A stretch of 12,204 nucleotides of DNA from Spirochaetales bacterium (GTDB taxonomy: Bacteria > Spirochaetota > Spirochaetia > SZUA-6 > DRHE01), in the NCBI GenBank assembly GCA_016930895.1, contig JAFGFV010000241.1, forward strand, positions 1-12,204, given 5' to 3'. Both the position numbers and the translations under genes were made by a program. The notes below the pieces were generated by a model that did no database searches, had not been told where the DNA came from, and saw only the letters and a list, made by a program, of their open reading frames with translations. This document shows, in pieces, positions 1-6,739 of this stretch (positions within the stretch are counted from its first letter, which is position 1; each line of letters opens with the position of its first letter).

Positions 1-265
1 CCAGCGCCTTCCCCAGCGAGCGCCGTCTGGCCTGTGCTGAACGCTCCAGCCGTGAAAGCACCCGCCCCTCCAGCCCTGCCGGGGACGGTGCGCGAAGCGC
101 CGCCCCGTCCATCAGCAGCCGGGCCGCCTCCAGCCTGGCTGCGCACTGCGCGCAGGAGGCAGCGTGGCGGAGCAGCTCTGCAGGGGGCTGCCCCGCAGTT
201 GGCTCATCCCCCCAGCCCCCGGCCAGCCAGAGGTTCAGCTTCCGATCCCATTCCCCGCATGTCAT
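1..265 (-). CDS. Zinc-finger anti-sigma factor, N-terminal part (3' end cut by window edge)
   Basis: Partial gene; its first 88 codons lie in the window and it continues past the left edge. It probably binds and inhibits the ECF sigma factor encoded just upstream. The translation starts MTCGEWDRKLNLWLAG and contains H34-x3-C38-x2-C41 (HAASCAQC), the zinc-binding signature of the ZAS anti-sigma family. Cys3 could be the fourth ligand, as in redox-sensing family members such as RsrA. After the motif come Leu/Arg/Ala-rich residues typical of the sigma-wrapping helices. No membrane segment is visible, but the region where one would lie is outside the window. The ATG at 263-265 follows a purine-rich GGGGGGAGAG stretch at suitable distance. 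Gene order (sigma, then anti-sigma) is standard for this class. Function is inferred from motif and neighbour; whether the protein is soluble or membrane-bound cannot be told. Confidence 0.8.
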   Translation of the reverse strand, partial: MTCGEWDRKLNLWLAGGWGDEPTAGQPPAELLRHAASCAQCAARLEAARLLMDGAALRAPSPAGLEGRVLSRLERSAQARRRSLGKAL

Positions 266-346
266 CCGCTCTCTCCCCCCACCCGGATATACGCCCTACG
301 CCACTGCCGAGTTTCATCCTCCGTTCTCACCCCGGCCGGCTCCGCC

Positions 347-371
347 CCCGGGACAGCCCCGGGGTCCCGGG
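347..371 (-). other. GC-only hairpin between sigma and anti-sigma genes
   Basis: A perfect 8-bp inverted repeat (CCCGGGAC / GTCCCGGG) with a 9-nt loop starts 13 nt after the sigma-factor stop codon. It has no following T-run, so it is not a standard intrinsic terminator. The 118-nt gap 266-383 that contains it is unusually long for a sigma/anti-sigma pair and holds no other gene I can support. The hairpin could lower readthrough or change mRNA stability and so set the ratio of the two proteins. That role is inference. Confidence 0.45.
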
Positions 372-383
372 TGCGCGCCGCGC

Positions 384-986
384 TCACTCCGGGTCCCAAT
401 CCTTCTCGGCCAGCAGCTCGATCAGCCGTCGGCGGGCCCGATGCAGGTTCGTCTTCACGGTGCCCTCCGGAATGCCCAGGATCTCCGCGACTTCCCGCAC
501 CGACAACCCCTGCACCTGGCGGAGAACGAAGACTTCCCGGTACTCCCGCCTGAGCTCCCCCAGGGCGGCTGCGGCCAGGCGTTCCCCCTCCGCCCGAACG
601 GCCGCGGCCTGAGGGTCGCTGGCGCCGTCCGAACGGGGGTCCGCCAGGCTGTCCACGTCCCTCTCGGCCGGCGCCCTCCTGCGCCGCCGCTTGCGCAGCA
701 CGCCGCGCAGGTGGTTGATTGCGATGGTGTACAGCCAGGGATGCAGGCGCCGCTGGATCTGGAAACGCCCCAAGTGACGGTAGGCCTTCAGGAAGATCTC
801 CTGCACCGCCTCCTCGGCTTCCTCAGGGTCGTCGAGCATCCTCAGTGCCAGGGTATACACGGAAGGGGTATGGCGCTGCACGATCCCGCCGAAGGCCCGC
901 GGGTCGCCGTTCAAGGTACGCTGAACCGCGAGCAGATCCTCAGCATCCGTGTGCGATCGCTCCTGCAGCCTGTCGGGTTCGGGCAC
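384..986 (-). CDS. ECF-family (RpoE-like) RNA polymerase sigma factor
   Basis: Alternative sigma factor that directs RNA polymerase to stress promoters, probably held inactive by the zinc-finger protein encoded next. From the start used here it is 200 residues. Region sigma2 covers about residues 19-99, with a typical ECF start (GDPRAFGGIVQRH), an acidic DDPEEAEEAVQEIFLKAY stretch and a WLYTIAINHLR motif for -10 recognition. A basic linker follows, then sigma4 at about 138-193, with the helix-turn-helix SVREVAEILGIPEGTVKTNLHRAR. No sigma1.1 or sigma3 domain is present, as expected for ECF factors. I chose the GTG at 984-986 because GGAGAGG sits 7 nt upstream. An ATG at 1020-1022 and a GTG at 1035-1037 are in frame, but neither has a visible ribosome-binding site. 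Family assignment is firm; the regulon is unknown. Confidence 0.88.
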   Translation of the reverse strand: MPEPDRLQERSHTDAEDLLAVQRTLNGDPRAFGGIVQRHTPSVYTLALRMLDDPEEAEEAVQEIFLKAYRHLGRFQIQRRLHPWLYTIAINHLRGVLRKRRRRRAPAERDVDSLADPRSDGASDPQAAAVRAEGERLAAAALGELRREYREVFVLRQVQGLSVREVAEILGIPEGTVKTNLHRARRRLIELLAEKDWDPE

Positions 987-1027
987 GCAAGGTCCTCTCC
1001 GCCGCTCGAGCTCCGGGGCCATTGGAA

Positions 1028-1058
1028 CATATACCACATCGGCACCCGAATGGTTTCA
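1028..1058 (-). promoter_or_regulatory. Possible promoter for the sigma/anti-sigma pair
   Basis: The gap between holA and the sigma gene contains TGAAAC (1053-1058), which resembles the -35 element used by several ECF sigma factors. Downstream is an AT-rich TGGTATATG segment with TATATG at 1028-1033. The spacing is 16-19 nt depending on the -10 chosen. A transcript starting near 1021 would have a leader of about 35 nt carrying the GGAGAGG site and the GTG start at 986. An ECF-type -35 here would fit autoregulation. The match is partial and read by eye. Confidence 0.25.
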
Positions 1059-1102
1059 CGGGGGAAGCCCGTCGTCGGAGACCCGCGGCCGCCGCCCCGC
1101 GC

Positions 1103-2107
1103 TTACCGCCGCGGGCGCGCTGTCGAGCCTTCGCCGTGGACCGCGTGGTATACGAACAGACCGAGCAGGCAGGGGTGCAGGGCGGACTTGAGCTCCCGCG
1201 CCCTGCGGTCGTACAGCGCCACCAGCCGGATGATCCCCTCCAGCTCGCCAACGCTGTAGTGCCGCAGGGCCTCTGCATAGAGCTTCTGGTTGCGCTTGCC
1301 GCGAATTCCCAGGCGCGCGCCGGCCTCAATCAGGGGGTGCCGCTGCCCGGTCAACAGCTTCAGGGACAGCAGCTTGCGGTACTGGGACAGCAGCCCGCCC
1401 AGCAGCTGGACCGCGTCGGTTTCCCGCGACAGCAGGATCTTGTCGAGCACCTCCAGGGAAGCGCCGAAGTCCCGCACCGACATGCGCTCGAACAGGGTGA
1501 AGACGTTCTCCTCCTTGCTGTGGTAGAGGAGCTCCTCGACGTCCTCCAGCTCGATGCGCCGGGCGGCCCGCGCTCCGAGGTACAGAGCCAGCTTCCCGCA
1601 GGTGTCCCGCAAGTCGCGGGTATTGTTCTCGACCATCTCCAGCAGAAAGCCCGCCGCCTCCGGGTCGATCTCCAGGCCGTGCCGCCGGAAGAAGCTGGAG
1701 ATCCAACCCATCTTCTGGTTCTCGAAGAGCTCCCAGAAGATCTTCTGGCCTTCCCGGGGTACGAGCTTCTTGAGCCGGTCGTCGACGCGCCCGACCTCCG
1801 GGCTCGCCAGCACCAGGGTCGCTCCCGGCGCAGGCCTCTGCGCGTAGGCCGCCAGCATGTCCAGGTCGGACTTGCGGTTCAACTCCTCCGCCCCGCGCAA
1901 CAGGACCACCCGGTGCCCGCCGAAGAGCGTGCCGTTGCGCAGCACCGACAGCGCCTCAGGCAGCGCGTTCTCGAAGGCATAGAAGCGATGCACCTCCGGG
2001 CCCCCGGCGGCTTCCCTGGACAACCCTTCCAGGAGGCGCTCGATAAAGGCCTCCTTCTCGCCCTCCTCGGGACCCAGGAGGAGGTACAGGGGGAGAGACT
2101 TACTCAT
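1103..2107 (-). CDS. holA: DNA polymerase III, delta subunit (clamp-loader wrench)
   Basis: 334 residues, the usual length for HolA. The delta subunit opens the beta sliding clamp within the DnaX clamp-loader complex so that the clamp can be placed on primed DNA. The N-terminus (LPLYLLLGPEEGEKEAFIERL) is the characteristic delta start: a degenerate, non-ATP-binding P-loop region. A middle stretch (SSFFRRHGLEIDPEAAGFLLEMVENN, then LRDTCGKLALY) matches the second AAA+ subdomain of HolA. The C-terminal helical collar domain has the pattern AVQLLGGLLSQYRKLLSLKLL and ends in a short basic tail. The ATG at 2105-2107 lies inside the end of lexA (8-nt overlap), so translation is probably coupled to lexA. 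No strong independent ribosome-binding site is visible. Confidence 0.9.
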   Translation of the reverse strand: MSKSLPLYLLLGPEEGEKEAFIERLLEGLSREAAGGPEVHRFYAFENALPEALSVLRNGTLFGGHRVVLLRGAEELNRKSDLDMLAAYAQRPAPGATLVLASPEVGRVDDRLKKLVPREGQKIFWELFENQKMGWISSFFRRHGLEIDPEAAGFLLEMVENNTRDLRDTCGKLALYLGARAARRIELEDVEELLYHSKEENVFTLFERMSVRDFGASLEVLDKILLSRETDAVQLLGGLLSQYRKLLSLKLLTGQRHPLIEAGARLGIRGKRNQKLYAEALRHYSVGELEGIIRLVALYDRRARELKSALHPCLLGLFVYHAVHGEGSTARPRR

Positions 2108-2708
2108 AGTTGCGGATCAGGAACAGCAGCTTGCCCAGGATCCGGACGTTCTGAGTGTAGATCGGCGGATAGGCGGAGTTCTCGCTCCTGAGCTGGACCC
2201 GGTTCTTCTCCAGGTAGAATCGTTTCAGGGTCACCGCTTCGTCGACCAAGGCCACCACGATGTCCCCGTTGTCGGCGTTCGACTGGTGGCGCACCACGGT
2301 CATGTCCCCGTCGAAGATGCCCGCGTCCTTCATGCTGTCACCGCGGACCCGGAGGGCAAAGTACTTGCCCGCCCGCAGGTACCCCTGCGGGACCATGAGA
2401 GTGCCCTCCATGTTCTCTTCCGCGAACAGGGGCTTGCCGGCCGCCACCGAGCCGAGGATCGGGATTGCCTTGTGACTCTCCGATTCATACAGATCGCCGT
2501 CTCCCACCACCTTGATGGCCCGGGAGCGGTTGAGGTTGCACTTGATGGCCTCCTTCTTCTCGAGGGCCTTGAGGTGATCGTAGGCGCCCTTCACCGAGAC
2601 CTGCAGATGCCCGGCGATCTCGCGTATGGTCGGGGGATACTTGTAGGTCCGGATGTACGTCTTGATGTACTCCAGGACCTCCTGCTGGCGCCGGGTCAAT
2701 CCCTTCAT
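2100..2708 (-). CDS. lexA: LexA repressor (SOS regulator, autoprotease)
   Basis: 202 residues from the ATG at 2706-2708. Represses DNA-damage genes until RecA filaments trigger self-cleavage. The N-terminal winged helix (residues 1-67: LTRRQQEVLEYI, YPPTIREIAGHL) is followed by the peptidase S24 domain. The cleavage site is Ala90-Gly91 (SVAAGKP). The catalytic dyad is Ser125 (RGDSMKDAG) and Lys162 (AVTLKRF), with spacing as in E. coli LexA, so the protein should be cleavable. The recognition-helix region (SVKGAYDHLKALEKK) differs from both the E. coli and the B. subtilis types, so its operator may differ as well. An in-frame TTG at 2720 would add four residues, but family alignment favours the ATG. 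The gene lies 21 nt after the NtrX-like gene and overlaps holA. I see no classic SOS box near it; its promoter is probably upstream in the operon or unrecognised. Confidence 0.93.
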   Translation of the reverse strand: MKGLTRRQQEVLEYIKTYIRTYKYPPTIREIAGHLQVSVKGAYDHLKALEKKEAIKCNLNRSRAIKVVGDGDLYESESHKAIPILGSVAAGKPLFAEENMEGTLMVPQGYLRAGKYFALRVRGDSMKDAGIFDGDMTVVRHQSNADNGDIVVALVDEAVTLKRFYLEKNRVQLRSENSAYPPIYTQNVRILGKLLFLIRNYE

Positions 2709-2729
2709 GTTCGGGCCCAATCCCCCACG

Positions 2730-4094
2730 CTACTTTTTCGGGTCGATCCCGTATTTCCGGATCTTGTTGTGCAGGTGCGAGGGGCTGATCCCCAGGGCCC
2801 TGCTGGCCTTGGTGATGTTGCCCCCGTGCTCTTCGAGCTTGCGGACCAGCAGGTCCCGCTCGAACTCCTCCTTGGCCTGGGTCAGCTTCATCGAGGCATA
2901 GTCCTTCTGGGGCTCCTCCGGCTCCGGTTCCGTCCGGCTGGACAGGTACCGCCTGACCGTCTCTGCGGAGATCTCCTGCTCTTCGGCCATTATGTTAACC
3001 CGCTCCACGAAGTTTTTCAACTCTCGGATGTTTCCGGGCCAGGGATGGGCGCGCAGGAGCCTCAGGGCTTCCGGGGACAGACGCTTGGGCTCCGCCTCGG
3101 GGGCGGCCTTGAGCTTGTTCATGAAGTAGTCCAGCAGCTCCTCCAGGTCCTCCAGGCGCTCCCGCAGCGGCGGGACGTAGATGGGAACGACGTTGATCCG
3201 GAAGTACAGGTCCTCCCGGAAGCGTCCGGCGCGCACCTCCTCCTCGATGTTCCGGTTGGTCGCGGCCACCAGGCGCACGTCCACGCCGATCGACTGCTCC
3301 CCGCCGACACGCTCGAACTTGAGCTCCTGGATGACCCGCAGGACCTTGGCCTGCGTCGCCAGGGACATGTCGGCGATCTCGTCGAGAAACAGGGTCCCTC
3401 CATCGGCAAGCTCGAACTTGCCCCTGCGCCGGGCGACCGCATTGGTGAACGAACCCTTCTCGTGGCCGAACAGCTCGCTTTCTATCAGGGTCTCCGGAAT
3501 CGAGGCGCAGTTGATCTCCACGAAAGGCCCGGCGCTGCGGTAGGATCGACGGTGGATCTCCCGGGCCACCAGCTCCTTGCCCGTGCCGTTTTCCCCCAGG
3601 ATCAGGATCCGGGCATCGCTCCCCGCGCTCTGCTCGATCAGGGCCTGGACCTTGCGCAATCCCTCGCTCCCGCCGACCATCCGGTCCTCGACGTAGAGGC
3701 TCTGGCGGAGATTGCGGTTCTCCTTGCGCAGCTCCTCCAGCTTCAGGGCGTTGTGCACCGCGGTGATGGTCTTGTCCAGAGAGAGGGGCTTTTCCAGGAA
3801 ATCGAAGGCCCCGATCTTGACCGCCTGCACGGCCATGTTGATGTTGGCATGGCCGGAGATGATGATCACCTCGATCTCCGGATGTTCCTTCTTGATGGCC
3901 TTGAGCACGTCGATCCCGCCCATGTTGGGCAGCCAGACGTCCAGGATCACCAGATCGATCGACTCGTTCTGCAGCGCCTGCAGGGCCTGGTAGCCGTCCT
4001 CTGCGGCTGTGACGCCGTAGCCCTCGTCGTGCAGGACGTCCGAGAGAACCTGGCGAATGCCCTGCTCGTCGTCGACGACTAGTATGTGACTCAT
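2730..4094 (-). CDS. NtrX-like (NtrC-family) sigma54-type response regulator
   Basis: 454 residues, full length. The receiver domain (1-120) has the acidic pocket Asp8/Asp9, phospho-acceptor Asp52 (VILDVWLPNMGG) and Lys102. The central AAA+ domain (about 138-370) has Walker A GENGTGKE (167-174), Walker B GTLFLDEI (233-240) and arginine-finger region RFREDLYFRINVVP. A C-terminal Fis-type helix-turn-helix follows (GNITKASRALGISPSHLHNKI). The sigma54-contact loop, normally GAFTGA, reads GSFTNA (215-220), so activation of sigma54 may be altered. The start overlaps the kinase stop by 4 nt (ATGA), marking a cognate pair. The name NtrX-like rests on pairing with an NtrY-like membrane kinase; the target genes are unknown. 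A Glu/Pro-rich linker (TEPEPEEPQ) separates the AAA+ and DNA-binding domains. Confidence 0.9.
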   Translation of the reverse strand: MSHILVVDDEQGIRQVLSDVLHDEGYGVTAAEDGYQALQALQNESIDLVILDVWLPNMGGIDVLKAIKKEHPEIEVIIISGHANINMAVQAVKIGAFDFLEKPLSLDKTITAVHNALKLEELRKENRNLRQSLYVEDRMVGGSEGLRKVQALIEQSAGSDARILILGENGTGKELVAREIHRRSYRSAGPFVEINCASIPETLIESELFGHEKGSFTNAVARRRGKFELADGGTLFLDEIADMSLATQAKVLRVIQELKFERVGGEQSIGVDVRLVAATNRNIEEEVRAGRFREDLYFRINVVPIYVPPLRERLEDLEELLDYFMNKLKAAPEAEPKRLSPEALRLLRAHPWPGNIRELKNFVERVNIMAEEQEISAETVRRYLSSRTEPEPEEPQKDYASMKLTQAKEEFERDLLVRKLEEHGGNITKASRALGISPSHLHNKIRKYGIDPKK

Positions 4095-5902
4095 GGGTGG
4101 CCCTCCAACGGCAAGTCGATGATGAAGGTGGTCCCGGCGTCGACCTGGGACTCGAAGCGGATAAACCCGTGGTGGTCGAACACGATGCGCTCTACGATGG
4201 TCAAGCCCAGTCCGGTGCCGTCCCTCTTGGTGGTGAAGTAGGGATCGAAGATACGCCCGCTGATCGACTCCTCGATCCCGCTGCCGCTGTCACGGATCCA
4301 GATCCGGCAGTAGCCCCGGCCGTCCCGCTGCACCGCCCCCGCCCGGACCGAGATCGGGCCACCCTGCGGCATGGCGGCCATGGCGTTCTTGAAGAGATTG
4401 GCGAACACCTGCTTGATCTGGCCCCGATCGGCCGTGATGTGGAGGGCTTCCGGAACGTGGGACGCGTCGACCCGGATGCCCGAAGCGGGGTTGTCGTACA
4501 TGGCGGAGACCTCCTCGACCAGGGGCCGCAGGGCGAAGGGCTCGGGTCGGGGGGCGGGCAGCCGGGCGAACTCGCGGAACTCGACCAGCAGGTCGTTCAG
4601 GTTGTCCACCTCGTGGACGATCGCCGACACGGAGGCCTCGAGCACCCGGCTGAACTCCCGGTCCGCCCCGGACCGGACCTCCGCGGCGTACCTGCGCAGC
4701 AGCCGCTGGGCCGAGAGCTTGATCGGGGTCAGGGGGTTCTTGATCTCATGGGCCATCCGCTGGGCGATCTCCTGCCAGGCGGCGATCTTCTCGGTCTGCC
4801 GGAGCTTCTCCCGGGAGCTCGACAGCTCGCCCACCATCCGGTTGAAGCTGCTGACCAGCAGGCTGAGCTCGTCGGCCGAGCGGCTCAGGATCCTGAACGA
4901 GAAGTCGCCCTCGGCGACCCGTCGGGTCGCTTCCTCCAGACTGACGATCGGCTGGATGATCTCCTCGGTGAGCAGAAAGCTCACCATGATGGCGAGCAGG
5001 ATGATGGGCAGTGAGAAAAAGAAGTAGAACACCACCAGGACCAGGCGAAACAGCTGCCGGTAGCGGTTGAGCTGCGTGAAGATCTCCAGGCTCTCGGTGA
5101 GCCTGCGGGCGTTCTCGTCGAAGCCCTGGGTCAGGAGTTTGCCGACGACCACGCGGTACCGGGTCCCGGCCACCTCGTGGACGGCCAGGTTCCGCAGGAC
5201 GCTGACCCGTTCCCGGTCCTCCTTGGGCAGGTCACCGGCCTGACCCATGCCCGAGGCGGCGCCCTCTTGGGCACCGGGGGCCGGCAGCTCGGCCAGGCGT
5301 CCCTCCGGGTTTCCCCGGAACAGGATCTGGCGCCCGTCGGCGTCGAACACCTGGACAAAATCCACGTGGCTGTTGATGGACTGGACGTTGCGCCACAGCC
5401 GCTCGGGGTTACGCTCGAGGTCCCGCAGCATCACCGCCATCACCGGGCTGGAGTTGAAGCTGCGAAGGTTCGCGACCATGCCCTGGTAGTAGTCCAGCGA
5501 GATCGACAGGCCTCCGCGCAGGGCCTCACCCAGCCTGGCCTCCAGCCAGAAGTTGATGGCCGAGCTGATGAAATTGATCGACAGAAGGACCTGCGGCACC
5601 GAGGCCAGCAGCGCCACCAGAACGAAGAACAGCACCAGGCGGGTCTTGAAGCGGGACCCGGGCCTGCGCTCAGCCCGCTCCCGGATCATCCGCACGATCT
5701 GGTACACGATCACGCCCAGCAGGATCAGCGGGAAGGCGACGGCCACCAGGTAGATCAGCAGGTTCGACTGAATGTCCCAGGTGGCCACGCTGACCAGGAT
5801 CTGCTGGGAGAAGACCACGATCAGCGCGATCAGGAGCACGAAGATCAGAATGAGAATCAGCAGGCTGATCGAGGTCTTGCTGCCGTGGAACAGGCGTACC
5901 AT
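4091..5902 (-). CDS. NtrY-like membrane sensor histidine kinase
   Basis: 603 residues from the ATG at 5900-5902. Autophosphorylates on His385 (MAHEIKNPLTP) and should pass the phosphate to Asp52 of the adjacent regulator. Membrane segments lie near residues 12-32, 46-69, 87-109 and 283-311, the NtrY layout, with a large extracytoplasmic domain between the third and fourth (about 110-282). HAMP (about 305-360) leads directly into HisKA (365-445). The ATP-binding domain has the N box NLFKNAMAAM (502-511), DSGSGI (538-543), FDPYFTTK and GTGLGL (562-567). Classical NtrY carries a PAS domain between HAMP and HisKA; none fits here. The ATG is chosen over an in-frame GTG one codon upstream because AGGAG sits 6 nt before it. 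It shares one base with the stop of the upstream secreted-protein gene. The stimulus is unknown. Confidence 0.9.
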   Translation of the reverse strand: MVRLFHGSKTSISLLILILIFVLLIALIVVFSQQILVSVATWDIQSNLLIYLVAVAFPLILLGVIVYQIVRMIRERAERRPGSRFKTRLVLFFVLVALLASVPQVLLSINFISSAINFWLEARLGEALRGGLSISLDYYQGMVANLRSFNSSPVMAVMLRDLERNPERLWRNVQSINSHVDFVQVFDADGRQILFRGNPEGRLAELPAPGAQEGAASGMGQAGDLPKEDRERVSVLRNLAVHEVAGTRYRVVVGKLLTQGFDENARRLTESLEIFTQLNRYRQLFRLVLVVFYFFFSLPIILLAIMVSFLLTEEIIQPIVSLEEATRRVAEGDFSFRILSRSADELSLLVSSFNRMVGELSSSREKLRQTEKIAAWQEIAQRMAHEIKNPLTPIKLSAQRLLRRYAAEVRSGADREFSRVLEASVSAIVHEVDNLNDLLVEFREFARLPAPRPEPFALRPLVEEVSAMYDNPASGIRVDASHVPEALHITADRGQIKQVFANLFKNAMAAMPQGGPISVRAGAVQRDGRGYCRIWIRDSGSGIEESISGRIFDPYFTTKRDGTGLGLTIVERIVFDHHGFIRFESQVDAGTTFIIDLPLEGHP

Positions 5903-6459
5903 CACGGGCTCCTACGGGGCTGGCCGAGCTCCAGCTCCGCCCACTCGGTGGTGATCTGGCTTTCGCTGGAGAACAAGCTCACGATGTTCAGGGGCCCGAT
6001 GATGCGCACCGGGCTCAGGCGGACCCGGGACAGCAGGTAGTAGGTCTCGGGGTCCCCCGGCCCGATCCTGCCCACGGGGTACTCGGCGAGCACCAGAAAG
6101 CTCTCCAGGAACTCCCGCTCGTCACGGAAGGGGATCTGCGGGCCGTCTTGCTGCTTGATCAGGTATCGCTGCGTGAACGGGTCGAACCAGGCCAGCCGCG
6201 ACAGGCGCACGTTGACCAGCGGCCGATCACCCAGCCAGGCCAGGAAGCCCTTCTGCCGCCGGAACAGGCGCAGGTCGAACACGATTTCCGACTTGAGTCC
6301 GTCCTCGAGCGCGGCGAGCACCCGCTCCACCGGGGCGTCGCTCAGCGCCACTGTCGCCAGAATCCGCCCCCCCCCGTCCTTGACCGACAGGGTGGCGACC
6401 TGCCCGGGCAATGCCCGAGAGACCAGAAGGAACGCAGCAAGAAGCCAGGGTCCCCGGAT
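5902..6459 (-). CDS. Secreted DUF4390-like protein with apparent ATC start
   Basis: About 185 residues. The first 20 residues form a good signal peptide: one Arg near the start, then a hydrophobic core (PWLLAAFLLVS), then ALPGQ. The mature part resembles DUF4390: an opening strand with LSDAPVERVLAALEDGLKSEI, then FDLRLFRRQ, a Trp/Leu-rich pair of strands (RLSRLAWFDPFTQRYLI), and a closing RVRLSPVRIIGPLNIVSLF. DUF4390 genes occur directly upstream of ntrY-ntrX in Betaproteobacteria, the same order as here. This supports the assignment, which I make by pattern only. No ATG, GTG or TTG lies at the natural start. An ATC (6457-6459) sits 7 nt after GAGGAG and gives exactly the signal peptide. Alternatives are ATG codons at 6532-6534 or 6523-6525 inside ptsH, adding an Arg/Ser-rich leader unlike the family, or a TTG that would delete the signal peptide. 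A sequencing error (ATG read as ATC) is also possible. Function unknown; a cell-envelope partner of the kinase is plausible. Confidence 0.7.
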   Translation of the reverse strand: MRGPWLLAAFLLVSRALPGQVATLSVKDGGGRILATVALSDAPVERVLAALEDGLKSEIVFDLRLFRRQKGFLAWLGDRPLVNVRLSRLAWFDPFTQRYLIKQQDGPQIPFRDEREFLESFLVLAEYPVGRIGPGDPETYYLLSRVRLSPVRIIGPLNIVSLFSSESQITTEWAELELGQPRRSP

Positions 6460-6472
6460 GGTACTACTCCTC
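6457..6472 (-). promoter_or_regulatory. Ribosome-binding site and ATC start of the DUF4390-like gene
   Basis: GAGGAG (6467-6472) is formed by the last two glutamate codons of ptsH. It is followed by TAGTACC, seven bases that include the ptsH stop codon, and then ATC (6457-6459). Spacing and sequence are ideal for initiation at the ATC, and only 4 nt separate the ptsH stop from it. ATC is a very rare bacterial start codon; the related ATT start of infC is the known precedent for non-NTG initiation. Confidence 0.5.
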
Positions 6473-6730
6473 TTCGAACTTGGTCTCGAACAGTCGGCTG
6501 ATCGCGGCCACCGCCTGCTCTTCATCTTCACCATCGGCGATGATCTTGATCGGCGTGTTGTACGTGGCTCCGAGTGTAATGATCCCCATGATCGACTTGC
6601 CGTTGATCCGCTCCCCGTCCTTCTCGAGATAGATCTGGGACCCGAAGCGGCTGGCAGTCTGCACCAGCAGGGAGGCGGGACGCGCATGAATCCCCGCCCG
6701 GTTCTTGATGACGACGTCCTTCTCGATCAT
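6464..6730 (-). CDS. ptsH: HPr phosphocarrier protein
   Basis: 88 residues, full length for HPr. Both regulatory sites are present: His15 in GIHARPAS, phosphorylated by Enzyme I, and Ser46 in NGKSIMGI, the site used by HPr kinase. Having an intact Ser46 next to hprK argues for true HPr kinase control rather than a plain NPr. No Enzyme I or sugar permease gene is in the window, so whether this HPr feeds a transport system or only regulates cannot be told. The ATG at 6728-6730 is 31 nt after the hprK stop; the only Shine-Dalgarno-like bases (AAGG) lie very close to the start, which suggests weak or coupled initiation. Downstream, the C-terminal FEEE codons supply the ribosome-binding site of the next gene. 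Confidence 0.95.
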   Translation of the reverse strand: MIEKDVVIKNRAGIHARPASLLVQTASRFGSQIYLEKDGERINGKSIMGIITLGATYNTPIKIIADGEDEEQAVAAISRLFETKFEEE

Positions 6731-6739
6731 GCCTTGAGC

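Noticed and set aside
263..331. Small GTG-started open frame (22 codons) ending on the anti-sigma ATG (ATGA overlap)
   Set aside because: No ribosome-binding site before the GTG and no recognisable content; the overlap is likely chance in GC-rich DNA.
1023..1102. Possible sigma54 (-24/-12) promoter before the ECF sigma gene
   Set aside because: TGG is present but no GC at the -12 position with proper spacing; an ECF- or sigma70-like element fits better. I saw no convincing -24/-12 site anywhere in the window by eye.
719..2191. Long plus-strand open frame (490 codons) opposite holA and the sigma gene
   Set aside because: It is antisense to two well-identified genes, has no recognisable domain, and is Gln/Leu/Pro-rich in the way expected from the reverse complement of GC-rich codons.
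2696..2730. Partial palindrome around TTGGGCCCGAA just before lexA as a LexA operator
   Set aside because: The symmetric core is only GGGCCC with uneven flanks, so it does not reach the quality needed to call an operator.
2286..4082. 598-codon plus-strand open frame opposite lexA and the NtrX-like gene
   Set aside because: It mirrors real coding sequence; stop codons are scarce in this frame because of GC-rich third positions. No motif and no credible start signal.
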